A stretch of 64,000 bases of DNA from Ypsolopha sequella. Taxonomy: Eukaryota; Arthropoda; Insecta; Lepidoptera; Ypsolophidae. The translations under genes were made by a program, and so were the position numbers. Positions within the stretch are counted from its first letter, which is position 1, and each line of letters opens with the position of its first letter. The stretch spans positions 9,284,201-9,348,200 of the forward strand of contig OW204001.1 of NCBI GenBank assembly GCA_934047225.1. Reading direction: 5' to 3'. The notes under the pieces are model-generated. The model saw nothing but the letters and a program-made list of their open reading frames with translations, was not told where the DNA came from and did no database searches. Below are positions 10,322 through 22,024 of this stretch, piece after piece.

Positions 10322-11897
10322 ATTTAGTTATGACAGCACTAAAACTAAATTTTCAATGCATGTGCTCGTAAAGGCCTACGTTTTATGCATCAAAACCTTA
10401 GATCAAAACCGAACAGAAAGTCGATTATTTTGCCCTAGGGCTTTATTATTATTATTGTTTTTATTTATTTGCAATGGTTGGCTAACCTGCAGCCTTTCCT
10501 GTGTACCATAGATGTTATACTTTTTTTCCACTGTTTAACGGCTCTGGATACAATCCTTTTGAGCCAATCATAATTTAAAGTTCACAAGATTATATTTGTT
10601 TTCATTTCCTCACACTATGCATTGAAAAACGTAGTATGATACACGGGCGTAAGAGCAATAAATTACTCGGTTACGTTTAAAACACTCGCTACGCTCGTGT
10701 TTTAAATCGTCCTCGTAATTTATTCCTTTGCGCCCTTGTAGCATAAACTACTAATAAAGCCTTCATAATCGGCTATACTGTCTAATTAAATAAAATATGA
10801 ATTTTTTGAAAAGAAATCGCCATCAGAAATTAATTAATTCTCAACAATTTCTCAATGCACCGGTTCGAGCCAGCACAGGAGCCAGTGGTGAATCGGTCGT
10901 TTTTAGAGTTTCGAGTATTACTAAGCCTTTGCTGTCTGTCTGTCCGTATGTCATAGTTTCAGCTGTTACTATAGGTAGCCAGTTGAAAATTTTACAGAAT
11001 ACTTCTTATAGTCTCTACCACGATTACCAGGAAATAAAAACAAATTAAACCGGAGGGTGGTCCCCATACAATACACCTCTAAAAAGCAGTATTTGTTTTA
11101 GCTTTATCTTAAAGACCAGGTATGGGCAACCTTTTGAAAGTTGCGTGCCAAAATTTTGGATGTTAACGAAATCGTCGTGAAAAAGAAAACGGTTTATGTT
11201 AAACATTTATCAAGTAAATACGATAAAATTGTGGCAATTTAGTCACTGCTTGCACACTTTGTATGTAGGAACTTTGCAAAAATATGACTGGACATAATTT
11301 ATGATGAAAGTTTTAAGTTTTGTTGCTTTATTATGCTCTCACTCAACTCTCTTGTAGTGTGTATGAAAAATATTACTATTTTTGGCGCGCAGTTTTAAGA
11401 TGTTCCCCGGGCCGGTTCCAAACCCGGGGCGGGCCGCATCCGGCCCGCGGGGCATTGCCCGTGTATGTTATAGACAGTAATACAGGCAAGTTCAAAGTAT
11501 GGTCAGATTTGGTACATGCTCTAAGGTTGTACATATGAGCCGAACTGTAGAAACTATGAGGTTTTATAATATTGTGCAAAAAAATGTGTGAAGCGTATTA
11601 AGGCCCTATGCGTCCAACACAATAATGGTATTAAGTAATTTTGAAATCAATGATATTGTCAGAAAGTCCTACATTAGAACGCTCGCTTCGTGCGCTGTGA
11701 GCACGCATAATCAGTGAATTTGCGAGATTTTTCTGGAATTTCTGAAAAAGCATTGAGAAATTAATAAAAATGGGTCTATAAGTGTCTTAAGTTATCTGTA
11801 AAGAAAATCCAGGAAAAGTTTTAATTCTCTCCGTTGAACACCTTTGCTATAAACACATTTATTCGCAATTTGACGAGCTTACTTTGTGATTTTTTTC
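10322..11897. repeat. 1,585-bp tandem duplication, second unit
   Basis: Direct copy of 8737-10312, ending in 'actttgtgattttttt' where the two copies diverge. The junction between the units is a 15-17-nt T-run ('gatttttt...gtgattt'). Real segmental duplication and assembly duplication cannot be told apart from the sequence alone. Confidence 0.92.
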
Positions 11898-12174
11898 TAT
11901 CGAGTGAAGTTAACTCAATTACGTTTTTAGATCATCTTGTGTTTAGAGTATATCCTCTATTGTAACATATATTTAACTTGCATTTGAATGAGAAATTGAA
12001 CTGACAATATTAATTAAACAAAATGCTCATTTTGGAATGGCAGGGCCTTAAGCAGTTTTTTTTTAATATCAAGATATTAGACATAAAACATAGTCTCACG
12101 TGAAATCTGTAGCCAAATTCGAAATTAAGTAAGAAAAGCGCGTCTTACACTAGGACTACATTAGTTAAATTTGC

Positions 12175-12352
12175 TTACAGATTCATGAGTTCATAATTCC
12201 TGTAATTCAATAGCTCAATTGTCTCATTCATAGATAAAAGAAATGATAAATATTGGATTTATCATTCCTAAAAAAAGTTAATACTGAAAATTGAGTTTCG
12301 TTCAAATTCTCTATCCAAAACGCCAAATTCATATGTAAGGATCTAATAATAG
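12175..12352 (-). mobile_element. MITE family Q, partial reverse copy
   Basis: Reads 'cagattcatgagttcataat' to 'caaattcatatgtaagga' as the reverse of the family Q ends; the central ~250 bp is deleted. Confidence 0.6.
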
Positions 12353-13041
12353 ATGAGCAAAATTTAAGCTGGCAACTACCGCCGACGCTTACAGTAAAAG
12401 TTAATTACTATAAGTAATTTCATTAGGTCAAGGCAACCAAGACATGGCGTGCAAAAAATATATGGCGCTGGGCGGGGCCTTACGTGTCAATGTCAATCAC
12501 GGAAAATAGATAACCTACTTATTTAATTAAGCTAATTAATTAGTTGAAGTGCATAATAAAACTATCTAAAACAAGGTAAGTAAAAAAAAAAGAATTAGAA
12601 ACTTACCTTGTGTTGCATGAACCTTCTACTCTCTGTAAAACAAAACTTAAATGACAGAATTACATTTTATGTTGACTTCAAAGATTTCAAAAGTTTATAT
12701 GAGCTCTGGCACCTAAAATCTATTGCATTGTTTTTGAATGCGTGCGTTAACATAATGCCGACGCGCGCACACTTATACACTTATAATCTGTCTACCTACG
12801 GTCAGCAAACTGATCAGACTACTAAAGTTGTTAAAATGATTAAATGCACTTAAGGCGTCCAACTATCTATCACTGTGTTCAGATGAGCACTGATTCCAAA
12901 CGTGTGAGCGTCACTCAGGTGGAAATATTTTGGTGCTGTCATAGTACGGTAAGGGCTTATCTTTACTTCTAAAATCTTTGGTTGACTTCAACTTTTTGTT
13001 GATTTTACGGATAGAGATCCCCTCAATCAGTGGGTGTATGT

Positions 13042-13184
13042 ACACTCCCCGGCACGGTTCTAGAGGCATGAGCAACAAAGAAGTGGGAATTTGCTCATAC
13101 AATTTTTTAAGGAAGGACGGACCGAAAAAATCACTTCACAAAAAAACATTCAAGGTCATGCCTCTAGAACCGTGCCGGGGAGTG
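13042..13184. repeat. Foldback repeat with perfect 29-bp arms
   Basis: Arm 13042-13070 ('cactccccggcacggttcta', then 'gaggcatga') returns as a perfect inverse at 13156-13184, with an 85-bp spacer. The GC-rich arms stand out from the AT-rich surroundings. The ORFs reading through the arms (PLEPCRGV) are artefacts of the palindrome. Confidence 0.85.
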
Positions 13185-13234
13185 CATAATATGTCGCAGG
13201 GTTATTGTAAGCAGTGATATTGTGATATTATCAC

Positions 13235-13820
13235 TATATGCCACAATCCCATATTGTTAGTGTCAAATGTACACTCATGCATTTAGGTTTCCTTCCTGGG
13301 CAATTCGTACATTCTTAATTTGTACAACGGTACTGACAGTTTTAGTTCGTTCAATTTATTACCTCTAAGATATTATTTATGTATTTATATTAGTATACAG
13401 ATGCCAAAGATGATTTATTTATTATAATCATTTTGTGACTGTTTTAGACACAATTTTAAAATGACACAGTACACGAAATCTGTACAACAAATAAATCATC
13501 TGTCATAAAATCTGTAAGTATAAAAAATAAATGATCAGTCACTTTTGACATTTGTCGCAAAATCTGTACAACCAATAAATCATCTGACATTTTGACATCT
13601 ATCACAAAATTTGTATAAATATATATTAGAAATATATCTTGAGATTTCCTTGTATTTGTTTATCTTATTTGTCAGTATATTTATATATATATATTTTTAA
13701 AAATTTGTATAAAAAATAAATCAAAGTATATCATAACTTGCGAGTATTTAATTAATATATTTTGATTTCTTGATTGTACTCTGTCATTTTAAAATTGTGT
13801 CCAAACGGGATTGTGGTATA
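13235..13820. mobile_element. ~580-bp MITE with CCACAATCCC ends and internal tandem repeats
   Basis: Left 'tatgccacaatccca' is inverted at the right as 'cgggattgtggtata'. The interior has repeated 'caaaatctgtacaac.aataaatcatctg' segments at ~13475-13620. A TA flank is plausible at both ends. Confidence 0.6.
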
Positions 13821-13997
13821 TTGAAATTGTTTCAAAATAGGATTGTGTCAACATGGGCCCAAATCGACTACATAAGGTGGGCCATCTCTCTCAGCTGTCA
13901 TATTAGGTGTTTGTGACGTCCTGGTGGTTTTGATCGCAATTAAACTTTTCACACATCTTAATATATATTTCCTTTCCCCCCCCACTCCGCATTCCGA

Positions 13998-14985
13998 CCC
14001 ATCTCTCATCGAGAGGTGCAAGACGGCGAGATATTCAAAAATCGCCGAATTTGTAAAATGGTTTTAGATAAAAACTGTTTTCCATGAAACATAACTGTTT
14101 ATTTATTCTTATTTACATGAACGACGTCTGTATTTCTCTCTTTTTAGGGTTCCGTAGTCAACAACAAGGAACCCTTATAGTTTCGCCATGTCCGTCTGTC
14201 TGTCTGTCTGTCTGTCTATCTGTCTGTCTGTCCGCGGCTTAGCTTAGAGACTATTAGTACTAGAAAGCTGTAATTTGGCATGGGTATACGTATTTATCAC
14301 GCCGATAAAGTGGTACAGTAAAATTTTGAAAAAGATTTTTTTTTAGGGTACCTCCCTTACACGTAAAGTGGGGATGATTATTTTTTTTCTCGTCTATCCC
14401 CTAGTGTGGGGTGTCGTTGGATAGGCAATTTAAAAATATTAGGGGTGAGAGAAGATCATTTTTCGATTTGCGAAATATTAAACTTAAAAGTGTTAATTTT
14501 TGGTTTTTTGTCAAGTGTCCCCCCCCCTGCCGGCGAAACGGTTGTATTTGGAGACGTGAAAAAAATCACGGCAGTAGTATATATAACGAAATTAAAAAGA
14601 AAACTATCACAGCTAAGAAGGCTTTACAAGTTAACGAGTGCAGATCGCGCCAAACTTTTTGTCCCCTCTAAATACGGGGCGATTCGCATCAGCAGGAACA
14701 AAATGTATGGGCCGTTCTTGGGAAGAGCAACTTCCGAGCGGACAAGAAGTTTGGCGCGATCTGTAGTATTATAGATAATGGTACGGAACCCTTCGTGCGC
14801 GAGTCCGACTCGCACTTGACCGGTTTTTATTTCCAGTATAGATAAAAATTATGCAACTTGCTAAAGTTTGCGCAAAAACGAAGCAATATTCACGAAATCC
14901 TGACAGCTATTATGATGGTGTTTCATCAAATTTTGCTTTTTGGGCTATATAAAGACTTAATAGAGATCCCTAGATAATATGTACT
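13998..14985 (-). mobile_element. Family N repeat fragment, split by family J
   Basis: 13998-14145 and 14827-14985 together match, in reverse complement, the interior (~56595-56905) of the long inverted-repeat element at 55925-57690. The break falls exactly at the family J insertion; the uninterrupted sequence is seen at ~56735-56760. Confidence 0.75.
14146..14826. mobile_element. Lepidopteran 'AGGGTTCCGTA...CGGTTTTT' repeat (family J), copy 1
   Basis: Starts 'agggttccgtagtcaac', has the (TCTG)n tract at ~14190-14233, and ends 'aacccttcgtgcgcgagtcc' followed by 'gactcgcacttgaccgg'. I recognise this as a very common lepidopteran repeat. The middle (14330-14760) differs from the copy at 60497-60831 and contains an inverted pair around 'cagatcgcgccaaacttttt'. 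No coding. Confidence 0.8.
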
Positions 14986-15116
14986 TTTGAAAAAAAAATG
15001 AAGTAAACAATCTGTTAACTACACATTCAGTTTTTACCTTTTGTATGAATCTTAAGAAAAATCCAGGCATAACGGGGCTTCCTAAGTCTTGGAAAGTGCG
15101 AGTTTAGGTCACACTA

Positions 15117-15291
15117 AAGCCGATTCTGAAGGCTTTAATTTTAGTTTTATTACTGTCAAAACTTAAAATTTTTCAAAGTAATTTAGTTTCTCTGTTATAT
15201 AATTTTAAGGCCTATTTTGCAATGAAGAAAATTTAGTTTTGACAGCACTAAAACTAAAATTAAAGCCTTCAGAATCGGCTTTATTGTCACA
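15117..15291. mobile_element. Palindromic MITE family D, intact copy
   Basis: Ends 'aaagccgattctgaaggctt' and its inverse 'aagccttcagaatcggcttt' enclose a ~130-bp interior. It lies 34 bp upstream of the first MORN-gene ATG (15325), so it probably forms part of that gene's promoter or 5' UTR region. Confidence 0.85.
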
Positions 15292-15324
15292 GTACCTATA
15301 TACTGTGGCACTGTGCTATAAAGA

Positions 15325-15496
15325 ATGTTTATTATTAAGATGAAGAGCATGGCATCGACGTCCCGCTCTGGTGTCGCCAAGAAGTCCAGAGAATCGAATG
15401 TCATGTACGACCAGGCTGTGTTCTATCATAACACTGGAGACTCTTATGATGGAGGATTTGAGATTAAGAAGAAGGAGAAGACTATTACGATGCATG
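15325..15496 (+). CDS. MORN gene exon 1
   Basis: ATG at 15325 (or 15340, 15349, all in frame); donor GTTAAT at 15497. Encodes MKSMASTSRSGVAKKSRES, a basic lead, then MYDQAVFYHNTGDSYDGGFE, the first MORN strand. Confidence 0.82.
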
Positions 15497-18400
15497 GTTA
15501 ATGAGTTATTTAATAAGTGCCTACTAGGTTTATTGCCCTCGTGTACGTATGTTTTTTTTGTGTATAGCAAAGATAAAAACACATTAAAATAAACATAAAT
15601 TTTGGCTCTCTGTAGGTATATGGCCGACGGGCATTGGTCCTCACCAGTAGCTTATCAGTTGGGTACAATTCAGGAAATATAGTTTGCATCAATTCGGATT
15701 ATCTGATTAACTTTGGATTACAATTGAATAATAGAGGCACGTGCCGGTAACTCACGACTCACGACTATTTATAAATTGTGAACAGCTAATGTTAATACTT
15801 ATAATTGTCTTAGAACTAACTAAGAGAATTGTAAGAAAATGGGTTACTCATATACCCAACATTTTTATTTACAACTACCCACATAGGTACATTTTTTTTT
15901 TATACATTTTCTATTTTTTTTATATATGCGCTAATGGGTTCAGGTGTGATGAACACCAGCACTCATGTATCAAAACCTTTTATTCCATTTACATTTTTAT
16001 GTAAAAACAGGTGTTCTGATTTATTGACCCTGTTATCAATATACAATAGACAAACCGTCCCATTCATTGGTGCAGATTATATTTCCTGAACTATAGATAC
16101 TTTGCGTATTTTATACTTTGCAAATTGTAATTCTTTAATTGGTTGTTAAATTACATTAGTTAGGACTTAGGATGCGTAGGTGTAAGTATATATGATAGTT
16201 GTAATTTTTAAATACACCTTGATACTTCTTTTTGAAAATTATTAGATGGCTTAGGAATTTCAATTGCATATAAAACAGTTCGAGGTGGTTTTAAAATACA
16301 AAACACATACAAGCATTCACATAACGCATACAAGCCAGCTATCAGAGCGTGACGCAATGTGGGTTCGACTGTTTCCAACTGAATTGCGATACAGATCATT
16401 AAGCTCTATTTGATAAGATTTAAATTTACATTTACAAATACTTTCCTAAAATAGGATCTCACTTTAGAGATTGACGGACACCAGTTTAGTTTTTGTGTAG
16501 TCCAATCGAAACCATTACAACAGTAAAATGAACTGGCCATCCTCCGGGATTAACCCTTAATTAAATGCATCCTGTTGCCAAATGGCAACATATAATTTAT
16601 TTTTTATTTTTCATGTGTAACTGTTTTTTATTACGTATATTTTTCTTCCTGCAAGACTATTGTATGAAAAATAATTACGGAATAACATAAAAATATGTAA
16701 AATTTAGTTTTATTTGCTTTTTTTAATGTATACAAACATAATTTTGCAGTTGAAAAAAAAATGGTCCCAATCTGAAAATAAGAGGTCGCGAAAAAAAAAC
16801 CATAAAAATTTCATGCTTTTGTTTTATTAAATAGGGTTTTTGTAAACTAGCGTCAAATGACTGTACTAACTGATAAAAAACAGAAATGAAAAAATACACA
16901 ATTTTTTACACTAATTTGAAAAAAAAAATCTCTTTTTGATTTTATACCATTTTACCCCCCATAAAAACAAAAAATATATATATTTTATTTTTCCCATAAT
17001 TCTAGACCACTTCTCTATCATATATCCCACTTTCATTTAAAAATAAAAAATCATACATTTAAGGGTTAAATTATACCCTGTGGCACTCAGGGAGCTTCCT
17101 AAGTGAAAGGCTTTTCAGAATCGGATGTGTAGTTCCAGAGATTATCTCATACATCCAACTTTATCAAATCAAATCAAAAATATTTATTTCTATGATTTTG
17201 GTTGAATATAAAGATGTTACAGTATGTATAGTGCTCACAAAATCTGCCGATTATGGCGTACAAATGTTAAATTACTTACAATTATAATAATACAAAATAC
17301 TAATAGAATTAAATGAAGTCAACTGCTTACAATTTATTTATGAATGATATTTACAGGTACAGTTTTGTGTTAATTGTATGTCATATCAATATCATAGCAA
17401 GTATAATGTGCAACTATCAATTTATAGTACCTATACAAAATTTCTGAAATAGATTTAGTTTATTATTTCCATTTCAAAATTTCCCTATAATCGAAAAACT
17501 CATTCAAGGAATAAAAACTGCCCTTTACTCACAACCATCTCCTCTCTATGATTAATAATGCCCAATGTGATGCGACTATCGATTGGATAGAGAAAGTTCC
17601 AATAAAAATTAAACGATTAAAAATTATACGATATCCTTTTTTATTTTGAAGTCCCTTTTGTTTCTCTGAACTTACATACTACTCATTGCTTATAGTAGAA
17701 CGCGGCTATGAAGTCAATCCTGAGACATGCCTCTAGGGTTGTTACACGTTCGATCAATGTATCGATAAAATTCGTCAAGTGTGAGTTAAGTCGAATGCAG
17801 AGTTACCAGATGTATATGAAGGAAAGTGAAAAAAAAAACATCTAGGTAGAGATAATATTTATATTCTTTACTTTATTATGTATCACTTTCCGAAGCACCA
17901 TCACCATTATCACTACTGGAATCGTTTGTATTAATAACTAACTCAAATGTTTACTATACTCCCAGATGTTAGTAATAAAGAAACAAACTCATTTATTTAT
18001 TAATATTTATAATTAACTGAAGGAGAATATTACTAATATAACTAATTTTACAATTAAGTAATACGTTTTATTTACATTAATGCACATCATCATAAAACAT
18101 AAACAATATTTTTGGCTATACGAACTTCTTAACGTGTATCGATATATTTTCTGTGATATTATTGACACTCACTATTCTGTCACACGCAATAAGTAAATAT
18201 GTAATTTTTTCCTATGGTTGACATTGTCATTATTCAAAAACTTCATAGTTGCGCAATGTGTCAGGATTGACTTCATAGCCGCGTTCTACTGTAGTACATA
18301 TTTTTATTTAAATATCGAAACTAAATAGTATGTTTTATGAAACTTGTACTAAACCTGCAGGAGTGGGCACATATAAAACAGCGGAAGGCGACGTCTACGA

Positions 18401-21400
18401 AGGGACCTGGGACCACGACAAACTTATAGCAACCGATAAGGATGTGACCATCTCTTTCACCGATGGATCCAAGTACCAGGGTGCTTTCGAAAACTGGCAG
18501 TAAGCTTGAGTTCTCGTCTCCTATTTTTCGTGCTGTCGTCGTCATAGTAATCTTTTGCGGAAAACCAAGACAGATGCTCAAGAAATTGTATTGGGTACAT
18601 TATTTTCACTCGTCATTAAGAGTATTGCAAACATAGCATTTATAGATTGAGACTGGGTGTTGTTTATTCGTATTTTTACGTATAGACATAGACGATTCGT
18701 CCATGGTATAGATAAAGAAAGCCTACTCTACTCTTACATCGATAATTCGTCCAATCCAATACAAAATTTAAGGGTATGGTTGACCCGAGATTGAGCAACT
18801 CATTTTGCATCAAGTAGAACAGGGGATCTAAAAAGGCCGACTTGGGTGAATCATAAAATGATTTGAAAGTAGGATAGAGTCAGAGTTTTTTCACGCGTGC
18901 AAAAGAGACGGCATTAGAACTGAATCATGATATAATTCATCCAAAGCGACCTTTTTAGAGGGCCAGGTCCTCTAAAAAGGCCGCTTTGGATGAATCATAT
19001 TATGATTCCGTTCTAATAATGCCGTCTCTTTTGCAAGCGTGAAAAAACTCTGACTCCATCCTACTTTCATATCATCTTATGATTCACCCAAGTCGGCCAT
19101 CTTAGATCCCCCCTGAACTCTTGACGTTTCATTGTTGTATAAAATAGCGCGCTATGAGCCGTGGCTCAACCGAAACACCACGGTCTTTCCAAAAACTGAA
19201 TTTTTGTTAAATAACTCTGATTCAAGTTGAAATATATATATTTTTTTCAAAATGATAATTTGACCTAGTTTTGTAAAGTAAAAACCAACATAATCCCGAA
19301 ATTGATACTTGAGAGTAGATCAATAAGAAATCTTAAATGAAGGGTTACAAAAGATTTTACTAACGGTAAATAAATCAATTGACGCAGTTTGTTCAAAAGC
19401 TCGATTTAATCTCTTGTTACGGCACAACATTATCTTCACTTGAGTATTTTTGTTTTATTTTTCGTAGTATTATTTTATTTTTATTTTATTCATTTGGAAA
19501 CAAACAGTTTTCTTAACACATAATACAAATAACAATAAATTAATATTAAAACCAAACAAGTTTCCACATAAATCTTGCAAGTAAATAAATTTATGTGCAC
19601 GGCATTATAACAACGCAACAAGTTATAAGTCAGTAAAGTTACACAAAACAAAGCAAATTGAAAAGGGAAAAGCTTAAAAAAAGCTAGATAAAAGGGAATT
19701 ATCTAGCATAAGTATCTAGCGTTTATAAAAATTACGCTAGCTAATTAATTGAATAAAAAAGATGTATAGGTTCCTGCTATGTTACCAATTATAGGCTTCG
19801 TACTCCTGCATTCACAGATTTAGCTAGGTATCTTCGATGCGCGTGCGCGTGCTTAAATTTCCAAGATGTTTATGTAATTATAGAGTTATCTTATTACAAA
19901 AATATTCTTAATAACTAATTAATAAATAATTCATAATAATTATAAAGCAGTTGCTTACGATATGTTAATCAGATACCGCCAGTGCCAATCGTTACACCGC
20001 CGCGTAATCCTGTTTGCCTCTGAAGAAACTGTACTATTACAGTGAAACTACATACATACATACTCACGCCTGTCCGCCAGAGGGGTAGGCAGAGAATACA
20101 GATTTCCATCTGCTACGATCCTGTAGATGTAGTGACTAGAATAGAAAATGCTTCGGTAATAGCCGGGCCTTATATGGAACAGATTGGTGACGGGCAGCGG
20201 CGTCACTGGTGCGAGGGTTCCGGCACCGCGCTCACCAACCCGCCTGCCTGGCGTGTGTGAGTATGGGCAATTCTTCCAGGATGACCGCCGGGAGATGCAA
20301 AGCCCGGGAAAGGCTTATGTCCAGCAGTGGACGAGCTAGGCTGATGGATGGATGGATGGATGATTTGGACGTGTAGGGAGCTTAGAAAATAGGAGAGGAT
20401 GAAAGAAAGTGGAGTGATGAAAAAAATTCATGGTGCGCAATTGGAAGGTACAGCTCGAAGGACGTATGCTGACCAAATTGGTGACAAACTAAAGTGAAAC
20501 TAAGTAGTGGTTAGGCGATATCTGACTTACAGAATCGTGAGTAGCTGTTTATAGTTATTTATTATAGAGTAGTCCTTTATGTAGTAGAGCTGTTCTGTCT
20601 GACTGATGCTGATGAGTCACTTGTACACTTGTATCTAAAGTGACATGAGTGTATAATCGGGTTTTATTTGAAAGTCTATATACTATTGTGTTTTATGGGT
20701 TACAGCATAGAATAACTATTTACAAGTAATACTTAGTCTATGGTTACAGGTATACCGGCAAAGGACATATACTTGAAAGTCTATATAGATACTATTGTGT
20801 TTTATAGGTTACAGCATAGACTAACTATTTACAAGTAATACTTAGTCTATGATTACAGATATACCGGCAAAGGCCATATATTTGAAAGTCTATATTATTG
20901 TGTTTTATGGGTTACATCATAGCATAGACTAACTATTTACAAGTAATACTTAGTCTACGGTTACAGGTATACCGGCAAAGGACATATACTTGAAAGTCTA
21001 TATAGATACTATTGTGTTTTATGGGTTACAGCATAGACTAACTATTTACAAGTAATACTTAGTCTATGGTTACAGATATACCGGCAAACGACATATACTT
21101 GAATGTCTATATACAAGGTTAGAGGTTAAGTCGGCCTAGATCCGTTAAGGGCGTGTAGTGCTCATAATTTCTGACTGATCTGACTTAGAAACACCCTACC
21201 CCAAACCTAACCGTTTTCGAGTTATTCGACTTTTAATGTTTTTTTATGAAAATTGCCGATTTTTTTTTCAATATCACATAAAATATTTTGAAATTTCAAT
21301 CGTGTATAACAACCTATTTAGGTAACTTACGTAAGATTTCAGTTGTTTAGGTCATAAAGTATCTTATCTTACATGTAAAAATCAAATAATATTAATACTA

Positions 21401-22024
21401 AAACATGCCAATTTCAAAATATTTTATGTGATATTAAAAAGTCAGCAATTTTCATAAAAAAACATTAAAAGTCGAATAACTCGAAAACGGTTAGGTTTAG
21501 GGTAGGGTGTTCCTAAGTCAGATCAATCAGAAAAGATAAGCACTACACGCCCTTAACGGATCTAGGTCGACTTAACCTGTAACCCTGTAGATACTATTGT
21601 GTTTTATGGGTTACATCATAAACTAACTATTTACAAGTAATACTTAGTCTATGGTTACAGGTATACCGGCAAAGGACAATACTCATACCCCGATGGAAGT
21701 GTCCTAAAGTGTGAATTCGCTGATAACAGTCCTTCAGGCGATTTGGCCCTGGTATGTACGGACGGTAATAAATGGTTGGGTCAGGCTGAGCTTGGGTACG
21801 CTTGGTTTGAACCAGTGAACCATTACTATGATTGTTTGGAGAAGCCAAAAATTGTAAAGGTAAAGAAACAACGGTCAACCGCTGCCACTGCACCTATTGT
21901 TGAGGATCCAGAGATCCAGGCGGATGACGTCATAAATGACATACATGTCATAAAAGACGTAAATGACATAAATGACACAAGTGAGGTAAATGCCATAAGT
22001 TCCATAAATGAAATAAATGAATAA
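15325..22024 (+). CDS. MORN-repeat protein, three exons, complete
   Basis: Exons 15325-15496, 18361-18499 and 21661-22024 join in frame to 224 residues (219 if the ATG at 15340 is used; TAA lies in frame two codons upstream of 15325). After a basic N-terminus come about four MORN-type units: YDGGF...HGVGTY, VYEGTWDHDK, YQGAFENW..YTGKGQYSYPDGS and a degenerate one ending TDGNKWLGQ. MORN repeats form flat beta-hairpin arrays that bind membranes or scaffold proteins, often in cilia and sperm tails. The C-terminus (residues ~190-224) is an acidic Asn/Asp/Ile-rich tail built from short repeats of 'cataaatga'. I cannot assign a named orthologue. The family is known; the specific role is not inferred. 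Confidence 0.85.
16554..17065. mobile_element. piggyBac-type MITE with TTAA duplication
   Basis: Left end CCCTTAATTAAATGCAT; right end read inward CCCTTAAATGTATGATT. TTAA stands at 16550-16553 and 17066-17069. The interior is A/T homopolymer-rich without coding. CCC(T) ends with TTAA targets are diagnostic of the piggyBac group. Confidence 0.85.
17693..18291. mobile_element. ~600-bp MITE with ~30-bp TIRs, TA target
   Basis: Left arm 'tagtagaacgcggctatgaa' then 'gtcaatcctga'; the right arm is its inverse, ending at 18291. TA flanks at 17691-17692 and 18292-18293. Interior non-coding. It is in intron 1 of the MORN gene, 70 bp upstream of exon 2. Confidence 0.85.
18361..18499 (+). CDS. MORN gene exon 2
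   Basis: Acceptor 'aacctgcag' ends at 18360; donor GTAAGC starts at 18500. Encodes VGTYKTAEGDVYEGTWDHDK and SFTDGSKYQGAFENW, two MORN units. The split Gly and Gln codons join cleanly to exons 1 and 3. Confidence 0.88.
18818..19125. mobile_element. Head-to-head inverted pair of family L repeat
   Basis: A ~140-bp sequence beginning 'aggggatctaaaaaggccga' is followed by its inverse from ~18960, the centre being 'agagggccaggtcctct'. A single copy of the same unit is at 62183-62337. A hairpin of ~140-bp arms is possible in the RNA. Confidence 0.8.
20042..20362 (+). mobile_element. RTE-type LINE/SINE 3' end (family H), copy 1
   Basis: Contains 'gacgggcagcggcgtcactg', 'aacccgcctgcc.ggcgtg', 'gtccagcagtggacgagct' and a (GGAT)n tail at ~20340-20361. 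Other copies: 28090-28290, 45860-46080, and an end fragment at 25840-25890. The 'gtccagcagtggacg..taggctgatgga' end is typical of lepidopteran RTE-related elements. Confidence 0.75.
20665..21112 (+). repeat. ~107-bp tandem array carrying decoy copies of the MORN exon-3 acceptor
   Basis: Four units each contain 'ttacag(g/a)tataccggcaaa', the acceptor and first codons of exon 3, with AG ends at 20749, 20858, 20966 and 21075. Between them are 'cttgaaagtctatatagata' and 'gtgttttatgggttacagca'. A fifth unit, interrupted by a MITE, leads into the real exon at 21661. Copies 1 and 3 keep the exact acceptor; copies 2 and 4 have a G-to-A change just after it. Confidence 0.9.
21114..21587. mobile_element. 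474-bp MITE with ~190-bp inverted arms, TA duplication
   Basis: Left end 'caaggttagaggttaagtc', right end inverse 'cagggttacaggttaagtc'. Arms continue through 'cctaaccgttttcgagttat' almost to the centre. TA at 21112-21113 and 21588-21589. The empty site is the uninterrupted 'tctatatagatacta' in neighbouring array units. Confidence 0.9.
21661..22024 (+). CDS. MORN gene exon 3 with repetitive acidic tail
   Basis: Acceptor 'tggttacag' ends at 21660. Encodes YTGKGQYSYPDGSVLKCEFA, then GDLALVCTDGNKWLGQAELG, a basic KVKKQR stretch and the repetitive tail. The stop TAA (22022-22024) lies inside an AATAAA poly(A) signal (22020-22025). Confidence 0.88.
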
